Position numbers and translations under genes: made by a program. A stretch of DNA of 64,000 nucleotides from Microvirga ossetica. Lineage in GTDB: Bacteria; Pseudomonadota; Alphaproteobacteria; Rhizobiales; Beijerinckiaceae. Position 1 is the first letter of the stretch, and every line of letters begins with the position of its first letter. Positions 8,185 through 15,816 of this stretch are shown one piece after another. The notes under the pieces are model-generated. The model searched no databases. It saw nothing but the letters and a program-made list of their open reading frames with translations, and was not told where the DNA came from. Location of the stretch: positions 558,001-622,000 of the forward strand of contig NZ_CP016619.1 in NCBI RefSeq assembly GCF_002741015.1, given 5' to 3'.

Positions 8185-8534
8185 GCCGCCGCTGATTGAG
8201 GTGGCAGGACCGCACATTTCGTCATGTAAAGGGCGCCTCGGCTGCTGAAGTCCGGCTGGTAGATTAACCCGCACCAATGGCCCCCGCCGGTTTCGCCAGT
8301 GTCGCCCGGCAGCCCACGGTATTGGATCCGTTCGCCCGGCACTTCGATCCACCGCCCGTCGACGAACATTTGCAGGTCACTTGCGACAAACCGATAGAGC
8401 GCAGGGCGGCAGTCATTGTTATCGCAGCAGCTGCCGCCCCACACATCCCGCAGATGCGAGTAGATGTCGTGGGCTTGGGCTGGTAACGGCAGGCTGACGA
8501 GGGCAGAGAGAGCAAGGGCAAATCTGACACGCAT
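8169..8534 (-). CDS. Conserved secreted cysteine-containing hypothetical protein
   Basis: 121-residue protein with a classic signal peptide (MRVRFALALSALVSLPLPAQA, cleaved near 21). The mature domain has cysteines in GGSCCDNNDCRPA (about 34-44) and later WCGL and KC pairs that could form disulfides in the periplasm. Similar secreted proteins with the DVWGGSCCDNNDCRP signature are common and uncharacterised in Rhizobiales. The tail after KCAVLPP is low-complexity. It stands alone on the minus strand and its stop lies in repeat copy 5. Confidence 0.8.
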   Translation of the reverse strand: MRVRFALALSALVSLPLPAQAHDIYSHLRDVWGGSCCDNNDCRPALYRFVASDLQMFVDGRWIEVPGERIQYRGLPGDTGETGGGHWCGLIYQPDFSSRGALYMTKCAVLPPQSAAAQDEP

Positions 8535-8652
8535 GTGACGCTCCCTGTGCTGGGCGGCGGCGGCGCTGGATCGGAGCGTCGAGGCCGCGGGAGGAGCCAG
8601 GTCGATAGCCAGCCTTAGAATACGCCTCCTCCGCTACGCTTGCAATTCGGCT

Positions 8653-8680
8653 GTTCCATACTGGAGGTTATGCGAAATCG
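8653..8680 (+). repeat. Dispersed dyad repeat, copy 6
   Basis: GTTCCATACTGGAGG followed by TTATGCGAAATCG. It lies 15 bases beyond the 3' end of the leftward response regulator gene. Confidence 0.8.
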
Positions 8681-8695
8681 CACCCCCTCTAAGGT

Positions 8696-9208
8696 CTATT
8701 CTTCGGGCTCGCGAAGGGGCTGTGCGAGACCGCCAGCAGCGCCAGTGCCGGTGTGGGGCTGACTGATCTTGATCGCGGAGGGAAGCACTGGGACAGGGGC
8801 TTCAGCAGGCATCTCGGTCTGGTCTGACGGCATCACCGTCCGCACGGCAGCAACCAGATCGGCCGGCCGGTAAGGCTTGGGAATGAACAGCGCGCCTGAG
8901 GGAAGCTCCTGCGCCCCGGGTGCCATTCTGCCTGAAGTCACCACGACACCGATATGAGGCCATGCCTGCTTCACCACGCGGGCCAGCGTAAAGCCATCCA
9001 GGGAACCGGGCATATTCACATCCGTCACGAGCGCTCGAACCTCGGCTGTTGCCTCGAGAACGGTCAGAGCTTCATCCGCATCGACCACCTCAACGACTTT
9101 GAAGCCACCCTCTTCCCTGAGCACATCCGCAGCCATCATGCGAACGAGAGCCTCGTCCTCCGCAAGGAGGACAACCACCGGCTGCTGGTCGTTTTGATTG
9201 ATGTTCAT
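8696..9208 (-). CDS. CheY-like single-domain response regulator
   Basis: 170 residues with a receiver domain at about 10-130 and no output domain. Acidic pocket residues E17 and D18 (LLAEDEA), phosphoacceptor D63 (VTDVNMPG) and the conserved Lys-Pro pair (FIPKPYRP) are present, so phosphorylation by a histidine kinase is expected. The C-terminal 40 residues are a Pro/Ala-rich tail of unknown role. No kinase is adjacent, making this an orphan regulator. The gene is flanked by dispersed repeats on both sides (copies 6 and 7). Confidence 0.9.
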   Translation of the reverse strand: MNINQNDQQPVVVLLAEDEALVRMMAADVLREEGGFKVVEVVDADEALTVLEATAEVRALVTDVNMPGSLDGFTLARVVKQAWPHIGVVVTSGRMAPGAQELPSGALFIPKPYRPADLVAAVRTVMPSDQTEMPAEAPVPVLPSAIKISQPHTGTGAAGGLAQPLREPEE

Positions 9209-9335
9209 GGCCGACCCTTTTCCCTCACCTGCACTCAGACAGGAGTGCTGGGGCTCTCGGGGCTGGGCGGCTTACGCCAGTGCCGCCCGGAAGGGATCCG
9301 GCAGCTAACTCTTCAAGTGCCGCGAGACAGGCAGA

Positions 9336-9360
9336 GTTCCATATAGGCACTACGCGGAAC
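9336..9360 (+). repeat. Dispersed dyad repeat, copy 7
   Basis: GTTCCATATAGGCACTACGC followed by GGAAC. Here the ends GTTCC and GGAAC are a perfect inverted repeat. It lies upstream of the response regulator gene. Confidence 0.7.
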
Positions 9361-9446
9361 GCCCTGTAGCCTCGCCGGCAGACACAAAGATATCGGAAAC
9401 CCAACATAGATCAATGACAGATGCTTCTTGATGTGCTGTAAGTATT

Positions 9447-9463
9447 TTATCGCCAGACGATAA
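9447..9463. promoter_or_regulatory. Dyad TTATCG-N5-CGATAA upstream of the Crp/Fnr gene
   Basis: A perfect 6-bp inverted repeat with a five-base spacer lies 63-79 bases before the TTG start, in an AT-rich segment of the 317-base gap between 9209 and 9525. It could be an operator or part of the promoter. The sequence is not the Crp or Fnr consensus. Confidence 0.35.
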
Positions 9464-9525
9464 TATTAGGCTCTGATGGCTGAGAGATGCGCGCGCTCCC
9501 ACCTAAATAAAACGGGAGAGCCATC

Positions 9526-10209
9526 TTGGACAACACTTTAAATCACGAGTACAATCCACTCATCCGCAAGCTGGACAGCATCTTCACCCTTACCGATGAC
9601 GAGCGGCAGGCCCTCAAAAACCTGCCGATGCAGATTGTGGTCATCAAGGAAGGTCAGGACATTGTGCGCGAAGGCGATCGTCCCTCCCGGTCCTGCCTGC
9701 TCCTGAGCGGCTTTGCCTGCGTCTACAAGGTCACAGGAGACGGCAAGCGCCAGATCGCGGGTTTCAGCATCCCCGGTGACATTCCCGACCTGCAGAGCCT
9801 GCACCTCGAGGTTCTCGACAACAGCCTTGGCACCCTCACCCCGTGCCGGGTGGGGTTCATCCAGCACGAAGCCCTGCGCGACCTGTGCGAGCGTTACCCC
9901 CGCATCACCGCCGCCTTCTGGCGCGAGACCCTCGTCGACGCCGCCATCTTCCGGGAATGGGTGATGAATGTCGGACGACGCGAAGCCTACAACCGGATGG
10001 CCCATGTCTTCTGCGAGTTGCTGGTGCGCCTGAGGGCGGTTGGCCTGGCCGAGGATCATGCCTGGGACCTGCCGATCACCCAGGCCGAGTTTGCCGATGC
10101 GATCGGCGTCTCGACGGTTCACGTCAACCGGGTGCTTCACTACATGCGGGCCGATGGCCTGATCCAGACGAAAGGCGTGCATCTGAACATTCCCGATTGG
10201 AGACGTTGA
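9526..10209 (+). CDS. Crp/Fnr-family transcriptional regulator
   Basis: 227-residue cytoplasmic regulator. A cyclic-nucleotide-binding-like beta-roll spans about 15-130 (EGQDIVREGDRPSRSCLLLSG) and a helix-turn-helix of the Crp type about 165-220 (ITQAEFADAIGVSTVHVNRVL). The N-terminal Cys cluster of true Fnr is absent, and the pattern matches the many Crp/Fnr proteins of rhizobia with unknown ligands. The start is a TTG at 9526, supported by GGGAGAG five bases upstream; no better ATG exists. It precedes a small decayed gene. Confidence 0.88.
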   Translation: MDNTLNHEYNPLIRKLDSIFTLTDDERQALKNLPMQIVVIKEGQDIVREGDRPSRSCLLLSGFACVYKVTGDGKRQIAGFSIPGDIPDLQSLHLEVLDNSLGTLTPCRVGFIQHEALRDLCERYPRITAAFWRETLVDAAIFREWVMNVGRREAYNRMAHVFCELLVRLRAVGLAEDHAWDLPITQAEFADAIGVSTVHVNRVLHYMRADGLIQTKGVHLNIPDWRR

Positions 10210-10267
10210 AGCGGGCAGGCGACTTTGACCCAACCTACCTGCACCTGAAGAGGGATCAGGCGGCCGC

Positions 10268-10513
10268 ATGAGTTTCACCCTTCAGCCAATCCGCGTTACC
10301 ACAGGCTTCGACGAAGAGGGCATGATGGTTCTCGACGCGGGGCAGCGGCTGGTTGCGGTGCTGGTTCGCCTCTCGGATGCCAACGAGGTGGCTGCGGGGC
10401 AGTGGTACCTGTAGGCAGGCTTTGGCCGGATCGATGGAACAAACCACCCGACCTTCTCCACTCTGGACATAGCCCAGGACTAGATCAGCCAATGCCTAGC
10501 CAAGGGGCGCTAG
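10268..10513 (+). pseudogene. Small conserved-looking ORF interrupted by two in-frame amber codons
   Basis: ATG 10268 opens 48 codons (MSFTLQPIRVTTGFDEEG...QWYL) ending at TAG 10412. Beyond the stop the same frame stays protein-like (AGFGRIDGTNHPTFSTLDIA), meets a second TAG at 10481 and ends at TAG 10511, 81 codons in all. Both internal stops are one base from sense codons (for example TGG or GAG). Decay is the simplest explanation; the 48-residue form might still be made. The family is not named with confidence. Confidence 0.5.
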
Positions 10514-10552
10514 ACAGCCTCCCTCATCAGGACCCGTGCGGCCCGCTTGGCC

Positions 10553-10581
10553 GTTTCATAAAGGCAGTTATCGGAATTACG
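10553..10581 (+). repeat. Dispersed ~29-bp dyad repeat, copy 8
   Basis: GTTTCATAAAGGCAGTTAT followed by CGGAATTACG. It lies downstream of the amber-interrupted gene. No further copy was seen to the right. Confidence 0.75.
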
Positions 10582-10940
10582 CCGACGTCCTACGTGGACA
10601 GCTCTGACGTGCTCGAATTTCTCGATGGGTTGATCGGACTAGATTCTTGGCTCAGAGGTTTTGACCGGTTGGGATGGGCGTAGCACGGGCAGATGTTCTG
10701 GAGCCACCAGCACCGCGATGCTGCGCGCCATCCAGGGCTTGCGCCAGATCAGCCCGGCACATTGAGCTGGGCCAGCGATGACCTCGTGTCCGCAAACGGT
10801 ATGCTCAAACCCCGTCACCGCCTCCTAAGGAGGCTCCGCCGACGGGGCCAGCTTTCTGATATGTCGCGGGAGCCAATTGGGTTATAGTTTGTTCAGAAAG
10901 CGCCTAATCCTGGGTCAAAATTGGAAGTGGGAGTTTCACA
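10582..10940. other. Intergenic stretch, no gene recognised
   Basis: Short ORFs here have no family similarity or ribosome sites. The last 60 bases are AT-richer and probably contain the promoter of the next gene. Confidence 0.4.
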
Positions 10941-11297
10941 ATGCAGGTACCAGCATCGGTAAAGCCCGCAATATGGGGCGCAATCGGCGGCGCGGTCGCT
11001 GCAATGATAATCGGCTTCGTCTGGGGGGGTTGGGTAACGGGAGGAACAGCCGGACAAATGGCGTCGGCCAGCGCCCAAGATGCTACAGTCCTAGCACTTA
11101 CGCCGCTCTGCGTTGCAAAGGGGGAGCAGCAACCGGAACAGCTTGTGCTCTTGAAGAAAGAGAGCACCTGGAGTCGTGACGCCTTTGTCACCAAGGCCGG
11201 CTGGGTCGCTAACGTGAACGAAAAATATCGATCTGCCGTCGCAAGCGCGTGCGCAACGGCACTCGTGGAAGCCATGGATGCGAAGCCTGCTGGCTGA
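10941..11297 (+). CDS. Small membrane-anchored hypothetical protein
   Basis: 118 residues. One hydrophobic, glycine-rich transmembrane helix at about 10-35 (AIWGAIGGAVAAMIIGFVWGGW) is followed by a soluble, probably periplasmic domain with two cysteines (LTPLCVAK and ASACATAL). GTGGGAG precedes the ATG by a suitable distance. Similar short proteins with this anchor are common uncharacterised genes in Rhizobiales. It is a single-gene unit: two strong hairpins follow the stop. Confidence 0.7.
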   Translation: MQVPASVKPAIWGAIGGAVAAMIIGFVWGGWVTGGTAGQMASASAQDATVLALTPLCVAKGEQQPEQLVLLKKESTWSRDAFVTKAGWVANVNEKYRSAVASACATALVEAMDAKPAG

Positions 11298-11323
11298 TAG
11301 CATCACCTTGGCTAGAAATGGAC

Positions 11324-11362
11324 GAGGGTGCCCGGAGGGGCATAACTTCCCCAGGCACCCTC
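11324..11362 (+). terminator. Strong hairpin after the small membrane protein gene
   Basis: GAGGGTGCC (11324-11332) pairs with GGCACCCTC (11354-11362), and inner GGGG/CCCC pairs extend the stem. No U-tract follows, so termination is inferred from position, 27 bases past the stop. Confidence 0.6.
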
Positions 11363-11373
11363 GAACGCGCACA

Positions 11374-11400
11374 GAACAGGGGCGAACGCCGCCCCTGTTC
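11374..11400. terminator. Second hairpin, perfect 10-bp stem, between convergent genes
   Basis: GAACAGGGGC and GCCCCTGTTC with a seven-base loop. It lies between the rightward gene ending at 11297 and the leftward gene ending at 11478 and could serve either. Confidence 0.6.
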
Positions 11401-11477
11401 AGATCGGCACCGATTTCTCTCAGAGCACGCGCGAGCCTCTCAGGTCGATCAGAGCCTGGGTCTCTCGGGCTGCCCGC

Positions 11478-11993
11478 TTAGGGCCTCCGACTTGGAGCGA
11501 CGAACGGATTAGTCTCCGGCCCCTCCCGCGAATTTTTGTCGAAGCACATCTCAAGTCGCTCAAGCGCTTGCGCGCTCTTGTCCAACGGCACGCGAAGTGC
11601 GGCGCCCTCTGCCTGCACCTCCAGGGCATTCGCTGTTCGGAGCTTGGCATTAAACGAACTCTCCGCGAGGGCGATCGTGACGCCCTTCGTTTCCGCCAGC
11701 GCTTTGACTTCCACGGATTGACCGGCCGCCGCCAAGCGAACTGGATAGGCACTACCACGCTCAAGCTTCCACTTGGACGAGTCGAGTAGCAGCAGCAAGC
11801 CGCTTTCGGCACGCACAAAGCTTACCGCGAGATCGCCCGCCGTTCTCGACATTGAGCAGCTATCGAACTTTCCAGCCTTATAGGTTGTCGCGATTTCCCA
11901 AGGACCAATCGCAACGGTCTGCTCCGTCGGCTGAGCGAATGCTGATGACGTCACAAGAATAGAGCAAACAAAGACTGCATTCGTATTCACCAC
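11478..11993 (-). CDS. Secreted hypothetical protein
   Basis: 171 residues with a signal peptide (about 1-20, ending SSAFA-QP) and a soluble domain containing GPWEIATTYKAGKFDSCSMSR and a second cysteine near the C-terminus (LEMCFDKN). The pattern resembles uncharacterised periplasmic proteins of rhizobia whose cysteines may pair. The start is GTG at 11993 with GGGAG upstream. The gene is monocistronic and convergent with the preceding small membrane protein gene. Confidence 0.7.
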   Translation of the reverse strand: MVNTNAVFVCSILVTSSAFAQPTEQTVAIGPWEIATTYKAGKFDSCSMSRTAGDLAVSFVRAESGLLLLLDSSKWKLERGSAYPVRLAAAGQSVEVKALAETKGVTIALAESSFNAKLRTANALEVQAEGAALRVPLDKSAQALERLEMCFDKNSREGPETNPFVAPSRRP

Positions 11994-12230
11994 CCTGCTC
12001 CCGCCCGCTGCGCGCCCCTGCCGACCGGTTGAAACCCGATCGTATCCTATCGCCTGCCGTATCCCTGCCCTGGGTGTAACTCCTATCCAGTATTAGTCGT
12101 GTTACACAAGCCCATGGCAGACCACCCGATCTCGGTCGCGCTCGATCAGAGCGAGTGGAATCGCGCAATGCCATCCTCCGGATCGATCCGGTGCAGCACG
12201 AGATGGTGCTTGATGGGGGACCGGAGATCG

Positions 12231-12557
12231 TCAGGCACGGCGCGGATACTGCTTCGGACGCGTCGACAGGTAATGCCGGTATTTCTCGATCATGCGCGCG
12301 GTTGCCGTGCTCCTGTCCGTCTCGGTGCCTCTAGTCGGCAAGCGATAGGCCGGGCCGGGAAGCGATACCGTCATGGACCATTGCCAAAGACCGGAATCGG
12401 GGCCGCGCTCCACCAAGGCGACGGCGCCGATGATCTCGTCGCCTCCAGTCGGGTTAAAGCGGGGGAAACGCACGTCCGGATCGAGGGCAATGAAGGCTTG
12501 GTCGTGCCATCTGCCATCCGGATACACATCGGCGGTCTTCATCCAGTAGATCGCCAT
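12231..12557 (-). CDS. Hypothetical soluble protein
   Basis: 108 residues starting MAIYWMKTADVYPDGRWHDQ. The ATG at 12557 lies seven bases after the stop of the upstream gene, with GAGG before it; a longer start at 12605 would overlap that gene. No domain is recognised. Tight spacing indicates an operon with the 12565-12747 gene. Confidence 0.6.
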   Translation of the reverse strand: MAIYWMKTADVYPDGRWHDQAFIALDPDVRFPRFNPTGGDEIIGAVALVERGPDSGLWQWSMTVSLPGPAYRLPTRGTETDRSTATARMIEKYRHYLSTRPKQYPRRA

Positions 12558-12564
12558 CAACGCC

Positions 12565-12747
12565 TCATTTTGAATTTGTCGGCTTCTGCGCGTTGTCCCT
12601 CGCATGATCTACGGAAGCTGCTAGCCGCAGCCAGTCCTCGGCCATCCTGAGCCAAGTGGCTTTATCGGCCTCATGGTTGGTTTTCGCCGCCTGCTGCCGA
12701 CATTCCTCCGCCTTGCGGCGGTACTCATCCGCTCGATCCTCAGCCAT
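12565..12747 (-). CDS. Small RRKA-type rhizobial protein
   Basis: 60-residue helical protein (MAEDRADEYRRKAEECRQQA...) of a small family widespread and multicopy in Bradyrhizobiaceae and Methylobacteriaceae. The shared pattern is EYRRKAxECR near the start and WLRMAEDWLRLA near the end. It is probably two amphipathic helices. Function is unknown. It is the first gene of a two-gene leftward unit. Confidence 0.75.
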   Translation of the reverse strand: MAEDRADEYRRKAEECRQQAAKTNHEADKATWLRMAEDWLRLAASVDHARDNAQKPTNSK

Positions 12748-12798
12748 GGCCCTAGCTCCTTCCTGCTTCCACGAATCTTGTTGCGTTCTGCCCTACCC

Positions 12799-13017
12799 TC
12801 AACCGCCCCGGCTTTGCCGAATGCCCTGCAACAGCCGCCTCCGAGCCTCGTCGATCATCAGGTGCCAGTGTCGGTCCACATCCTGCTGAATGAGCAGCTC
12901 GCGTTCTTCCCTGCGCAGAGTTGGATACCAATCCGAGCGTTCGATTGTTTCGCGCAGCATGGCGCGCGCCTCGGCCTCGATGTCGTCATCAGGGATCGGG
13001 GATCGTTCATCAGGCAT
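12799..13017 (-). CDS. Small hypothetical protein
   Basis: 72 residues (MPDERSPIPDDDIEAEARAML...), highly charged and predicted helical, with RREERELLIQQDVDRHWHLM in the centre. No family is recognised. It shares strand with the two small genes downstream (52-base gap) and may belong to the same transcript. Confidence 0.5.
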   Translation of the reverse strand: MPDERSPIPDDDIEAEARAMLRETIERSDWYPTLRREERELLIQQDVDRHWHLMIDEARRRLLQGIRQSRGG

Positions 13018-13165
13018 GGCGATTCATGAGAGTACGTGAAGCCTTGCAAGGAAGACGACCCCGAGCAGGATTGCCCCCCAAAACAGAAGCCCGAGCCAAC
13101 TGGACATCATACCCTCTCAGAATCTCACTCTGCCCTACGCCAACCCGCCCCGGCTATGCCGAAAA

Positions 13166-13979
13166 GGCATCGTCAACTTAACGGCTTGAGACAAGCTGAC
13201 CTTCCCTGAACCGTCAAATCAGAAATCCGCAGCGACGCCTGTCGCCTCAGCCCAGGCCACAAAGGCCGACGCTCGGGCCTCTCTATGCTCAGCGGCGTTG
13301 GTGTTGGCGGGACGGCGGAAGAGATTTCCAACTTGGTCATGAACGGAGAGGAAGCGCTGGGCCTGCCCGGCTGATTTGAAGCGTTTCATCATGCGTTCGC
13401 GTCGTCGGGTCGGCTGATGAGAGTTTTCCGCGCGATTGTTTAAGCCCTTGTGCTGTCGATGCTCAACACCTGGCATGACCACTCTCTTCGCAACGGCGTA
13501 GCTGGCCAGTTTGTCTGTGATCATCACACGCGGTGCGATTCCTTGCTTCTTAAGCAGTTTCCGCAGCAAGCGTTCCGCCGCTTTCGCGTTGCGCCGGCTT
13601 TGTACCAGGATGTCGAGCACGACCCCATGCTGGTCCACGGCTCGCCAGAGCCAGTGCTTCCGGCCCGCGATGCTGATGACAACCTCGTCCAAGTGCCATT
13701 TGTCACCGGGTGCGGGAAGCCGCCTGCGGATCTGGTTGGCAAAGGTCTGTCCGAACTTCAGCGCCCACTGCCGCACCGTCTCATGGCTGACCACGATCCC
13801 TCGGGCAGCGAGCATCTCCTCGACCATGCGCAGGCTCAAGGGAAAGCGGAAGTACAGCCACACGGCATGGCTGATGACCTCCGCCGGGAAACGGTGGCGG
13901 GCGTAGCGAGGCTGGCGAGAAGATTTCATCCTTCACGTATGCCCTGATCCGGTCACCCTCTGGTTAATTTGACGGTGCC
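13166..13979 (-). mobile_element. IS6-family insertion sequence, about 814 bp
   Basis: The ends are inverted repeats: GGCATCGTCAACTTAACGG on the left and, read inward from the right, GGCACCGTCAAATTAACC. They bracket a complete IS6 transposase. No 8-bp target duplication was found between the flanks, so one side has probably been rearranged, as is usual for IS6 cointegrate events. The right flank is the 3' end of a response regulator gene. Confidence 0.85.
13219..13929 (-). CDS. IS6-family transposase
   Basis: 236-residue DDE transposase. An N-terminal helix-turn-helix (about 20-60, PLSLRMVEEMLAARGIVVSHETV) is followed by the catalytic core with WHLDEVVI (first Asp, about 79), ITDKLASY (second Asp) and the NRAENSHQPTRRRERMM block (Glu). 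The reading frame is intact and of normal length. The basic patch near the C-terminus is typical. A 165-codon ORF on the plus strand is its shadow. Confidence 0.93.
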   Translation of the reverse strand: MKSSRQPRYARHRFPAEVISHAVWLYFRFPLSLRMVEEMLAARGIVVSHETVRQWALKFGQTFANQIRRRLPAPGDKWHLDEVVISIAGRKHWLWRAVDQHGVVLDILVQSRRNAKAAERLLRKLLKKQGIAPRVMITDKLASYAVAKRVVMPGVEHRQHKGLNNRAENSHQPTRRRERMMKRFKSAGQAQRFLSVHDQVGNLFRRPANTNAAEHREARASAFVAWAEATGVAADF

Positions 13980-14055
13980 CTTGAAGAAGCCCTACGCCGC
14001 TGAGGAGTTGTCACGCCTGCTCCGTCGGGTTTCTCGAACCCGGAGCACCCGCTAG
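13980..14055 (+). pseudogene. 3' fragment of a response-regulator receiver domain cut by IS6
   Basis: Directly at the IS6 border an open frame reads LKKPYAAEELSRLLRRVSR and stops at TAG 14053. The Lys-Pro pair followed by an amphipathic helix is the end of a CheY-like receiver, often the last domain of a hybrid kinase. Everything upstream is missing. Confidence 0.6.
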
Positions 14056-14348
14056 ATTGGGCCCAGGAATGTCATCCATCGGTATAGGTTTGCTTACTTT
14101 TGTTGGGCAGATGCAAAGGTCCCTTCGTGGCACTCCCGAGACATAGGAGTTTGGTCCGCTTTGGCGAACAAGTGCTGGCTCGCCTGAGGCTCAATGAACT
14201 CGACGCCATACTTGGCCGCAATCTGCCGAAAATTCCATCGTCGGCAACGAGAGTAGGTGCGGTTGGGACAAGGACAAGTGGAGTGTATCCTGGCAGATCA
14301 CGCCGCGGGTGAGGCTCCCTCGCACCAGAGCCTACAGTCAGTCAGGGC
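14056..14348. other. Intergenic stretch, no gene recognised
   Basis: About 290 bases between the receiver fragment and the amidohydrolase operon end. No ORF with supporting features was found. Confidence 0.4.
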
Positions 14349-15767
14349 TTAATTGCGCGACATGTCCAATGGCGGTTCGACGCCCTCGCGCAGCGGGCTC
14401 ACATAAGGGTTTTCCCGCGTTCTCTCCGCAAGGTCGGCTTCGGCGGCAGCAATCAGGGACGGATCGGTGATTGCGGCCATGCCGGTCGCGGCCATGGCCT
14501 TAGCGACATGCACCATCGCCTTGTGGGCCGCCGGCATCCTGCCTTGAGCGACGATCTGCCATGTGTGGAACGGGGTGCCGATCGCCACCGTCGGCGCGTG
14601 CGCCTGAACGGTAGGAACCACCCAGCTCACATCGCCGATATCGGTCGAGCCAATCATGGGCTTGCGAGGCGAGTCGAGGGGCGTCAGGAAATCGGCAAGA
14701 GGCGCATCGGACTTCGGCTGGCCGAGGGCCCGGTAGACGGATGCGATCTCCTGTTCTGACAGCGTTGCGCGGATCTTGCGCGCAAAGTCACGATCGGCAT
14801 CGTCGAAAGGCGGCGCTCCGAGCTCCTCCATGGCATTGTGCAGGGCATGCTCGAGCGGCGTGTTGCCGAGCGTGTTCGAGACGGCGCTGACGATGCGCAT
14901 TTCGACGCTCGTTTCCGTCATGAGAGCCGCGCCTTGCGCGATCTTGTGCACGCGCTCGATCAGATCGAGCATGCCAGGCAGGTCCATGGCGCGGATCGAA
15001 TAGCGTACGCGGGCATAGGCCTGCACCACGTTCGGCGCAATGCCGCCGGTATCGAGCAAGGCATAATGTACGCGCGCATCGGAGGGGATGTGCTCGCGCA
15101 TATAGTTCACGCCCACATTCATCAGCTCGACGGCATCGAGTGCGCTGCGTCCCAGATGAGGAGCTGCAGCGGCATGAGCTGCGCGGCCCGCAAAGGCAAA
15201 GTCGGCGCGCGTGTTGGCCAGCGACAAAGCCGGTGCGACTTCCCAGAAGCTGTAGGGATGCCAGGAGATCGCGATATCGGCATCGTCGAAAGCTCCGGCG
15301 CGGACCATGAAGGCCTTGGCCGCGCCCCCTTCCTCGGCCGGGCAGCCATAATACCGGATGCGTCCCGGGATGCCCTTCTCCGCGAGCCAGTTCTTCAGGG
15401 CGACGGCGGCGAGCATTGCGCCCGCTCCGAGGAGATTGTGCCCGCATCCGTGCCCATGGCCGCCCGGCTCGATGGACCGATGCTCCGCAACGCCGGACTC
15501 CTGGCTCAAGCCCGGAAGCGCATCGTACTCGCCCAGAAAAGCGATGACTGGGCCGCCTTCACCCGCTTCGCCGATGACGGCGGTGGGAATGCCGGCAACG
15601 CCCTCGGTGACGCGAAACCCCTGGTGACGCAATTCCGCGGCATGCTCGGCGCTTGAGCGGATTTCCGTGTAGCAGACCTCTGGCATTCCCCAAATGCGAT
15701 CGCTCAAGGCAATCAGGCGGCTCTTTGCAGCATCCACATGCTGCCAGATCTCATTTCGGACGTTCAT
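14349..15767 (-). CDS. M20-family amidohydrolase, AbgB-like
   Basis: 472-residue zinc-type amidohydrolase similar over its length to AbgB, subunit B of p-aminobenzoyl-glutamate hydrolase. Metal-site motifs are LGEYDALPGL (about 91), GGHGHGCGHNLLG, GCPAEEGGAAK and, near the C-terminus, VAIGTPFHTWQIV. The dimerisation domain begins near SLANTRADFAFAGRAAHAA. The ATG at 15767 follows CGGAGCAAGAC. It is the last gene of the leftward transporter operon, so it probably cleaves an imported N-acyl or peptide-like substrate. No AbgA partner is present, so the exact substrate is open. Confidence 0.88.
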   Translation of the reverse strand: MNVRNEIWQHVDAAKSRLIALSDRIWGMPEVCYTEIRSSAEHAAELRHQGFRVTEGVAGIPTAVIGEAGEGGPVIAFLGEYDALPGLSQESGVAEHRSIEPGGHGHGCGHNLLGAGAMLAAVALKNWLAEKGIPGRIRYYGCPAEEGGAAKAFMVRAGAFDDADIAISWHPYSFWEVAPALSLANTRADFAFAGRAAHAAAAPHLGRSALDAVELMNVGVNYMREHIPSDARVHYALLDTGGIAPNVVQAYARVRYSIRAMDLPGMLDLIERVHKIAQGAALMTETSVEMRIVSAVSNTLGNTPLEHALHNAMEELGAPPFDDADRDFARKIRATLSEQEIASVYRALGQPKSDAPLADFLTPLDSPRKPMIGSTDIGDVSWVVPTVQAHAPTVAIGTPFHTWQIVAQGRMPAAHKAMVHVAKAMAATGMAAITDPSLIAAAEADLAERTRENPYVSPLREGVEPPLDMSRN

Positions 15768-15816
15768 GTCTTGCTCCGGGGTCATGCGTGGATAGCGATC
15801 AATCGGGATTGCGGTC

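Noticed and set aside
10402..10683. 93-codon plus-strand ORF
   Set aside because: It runs across the amber-interrupted gene in another frame and through dispersed repeat copy 8, without a ribosome site.
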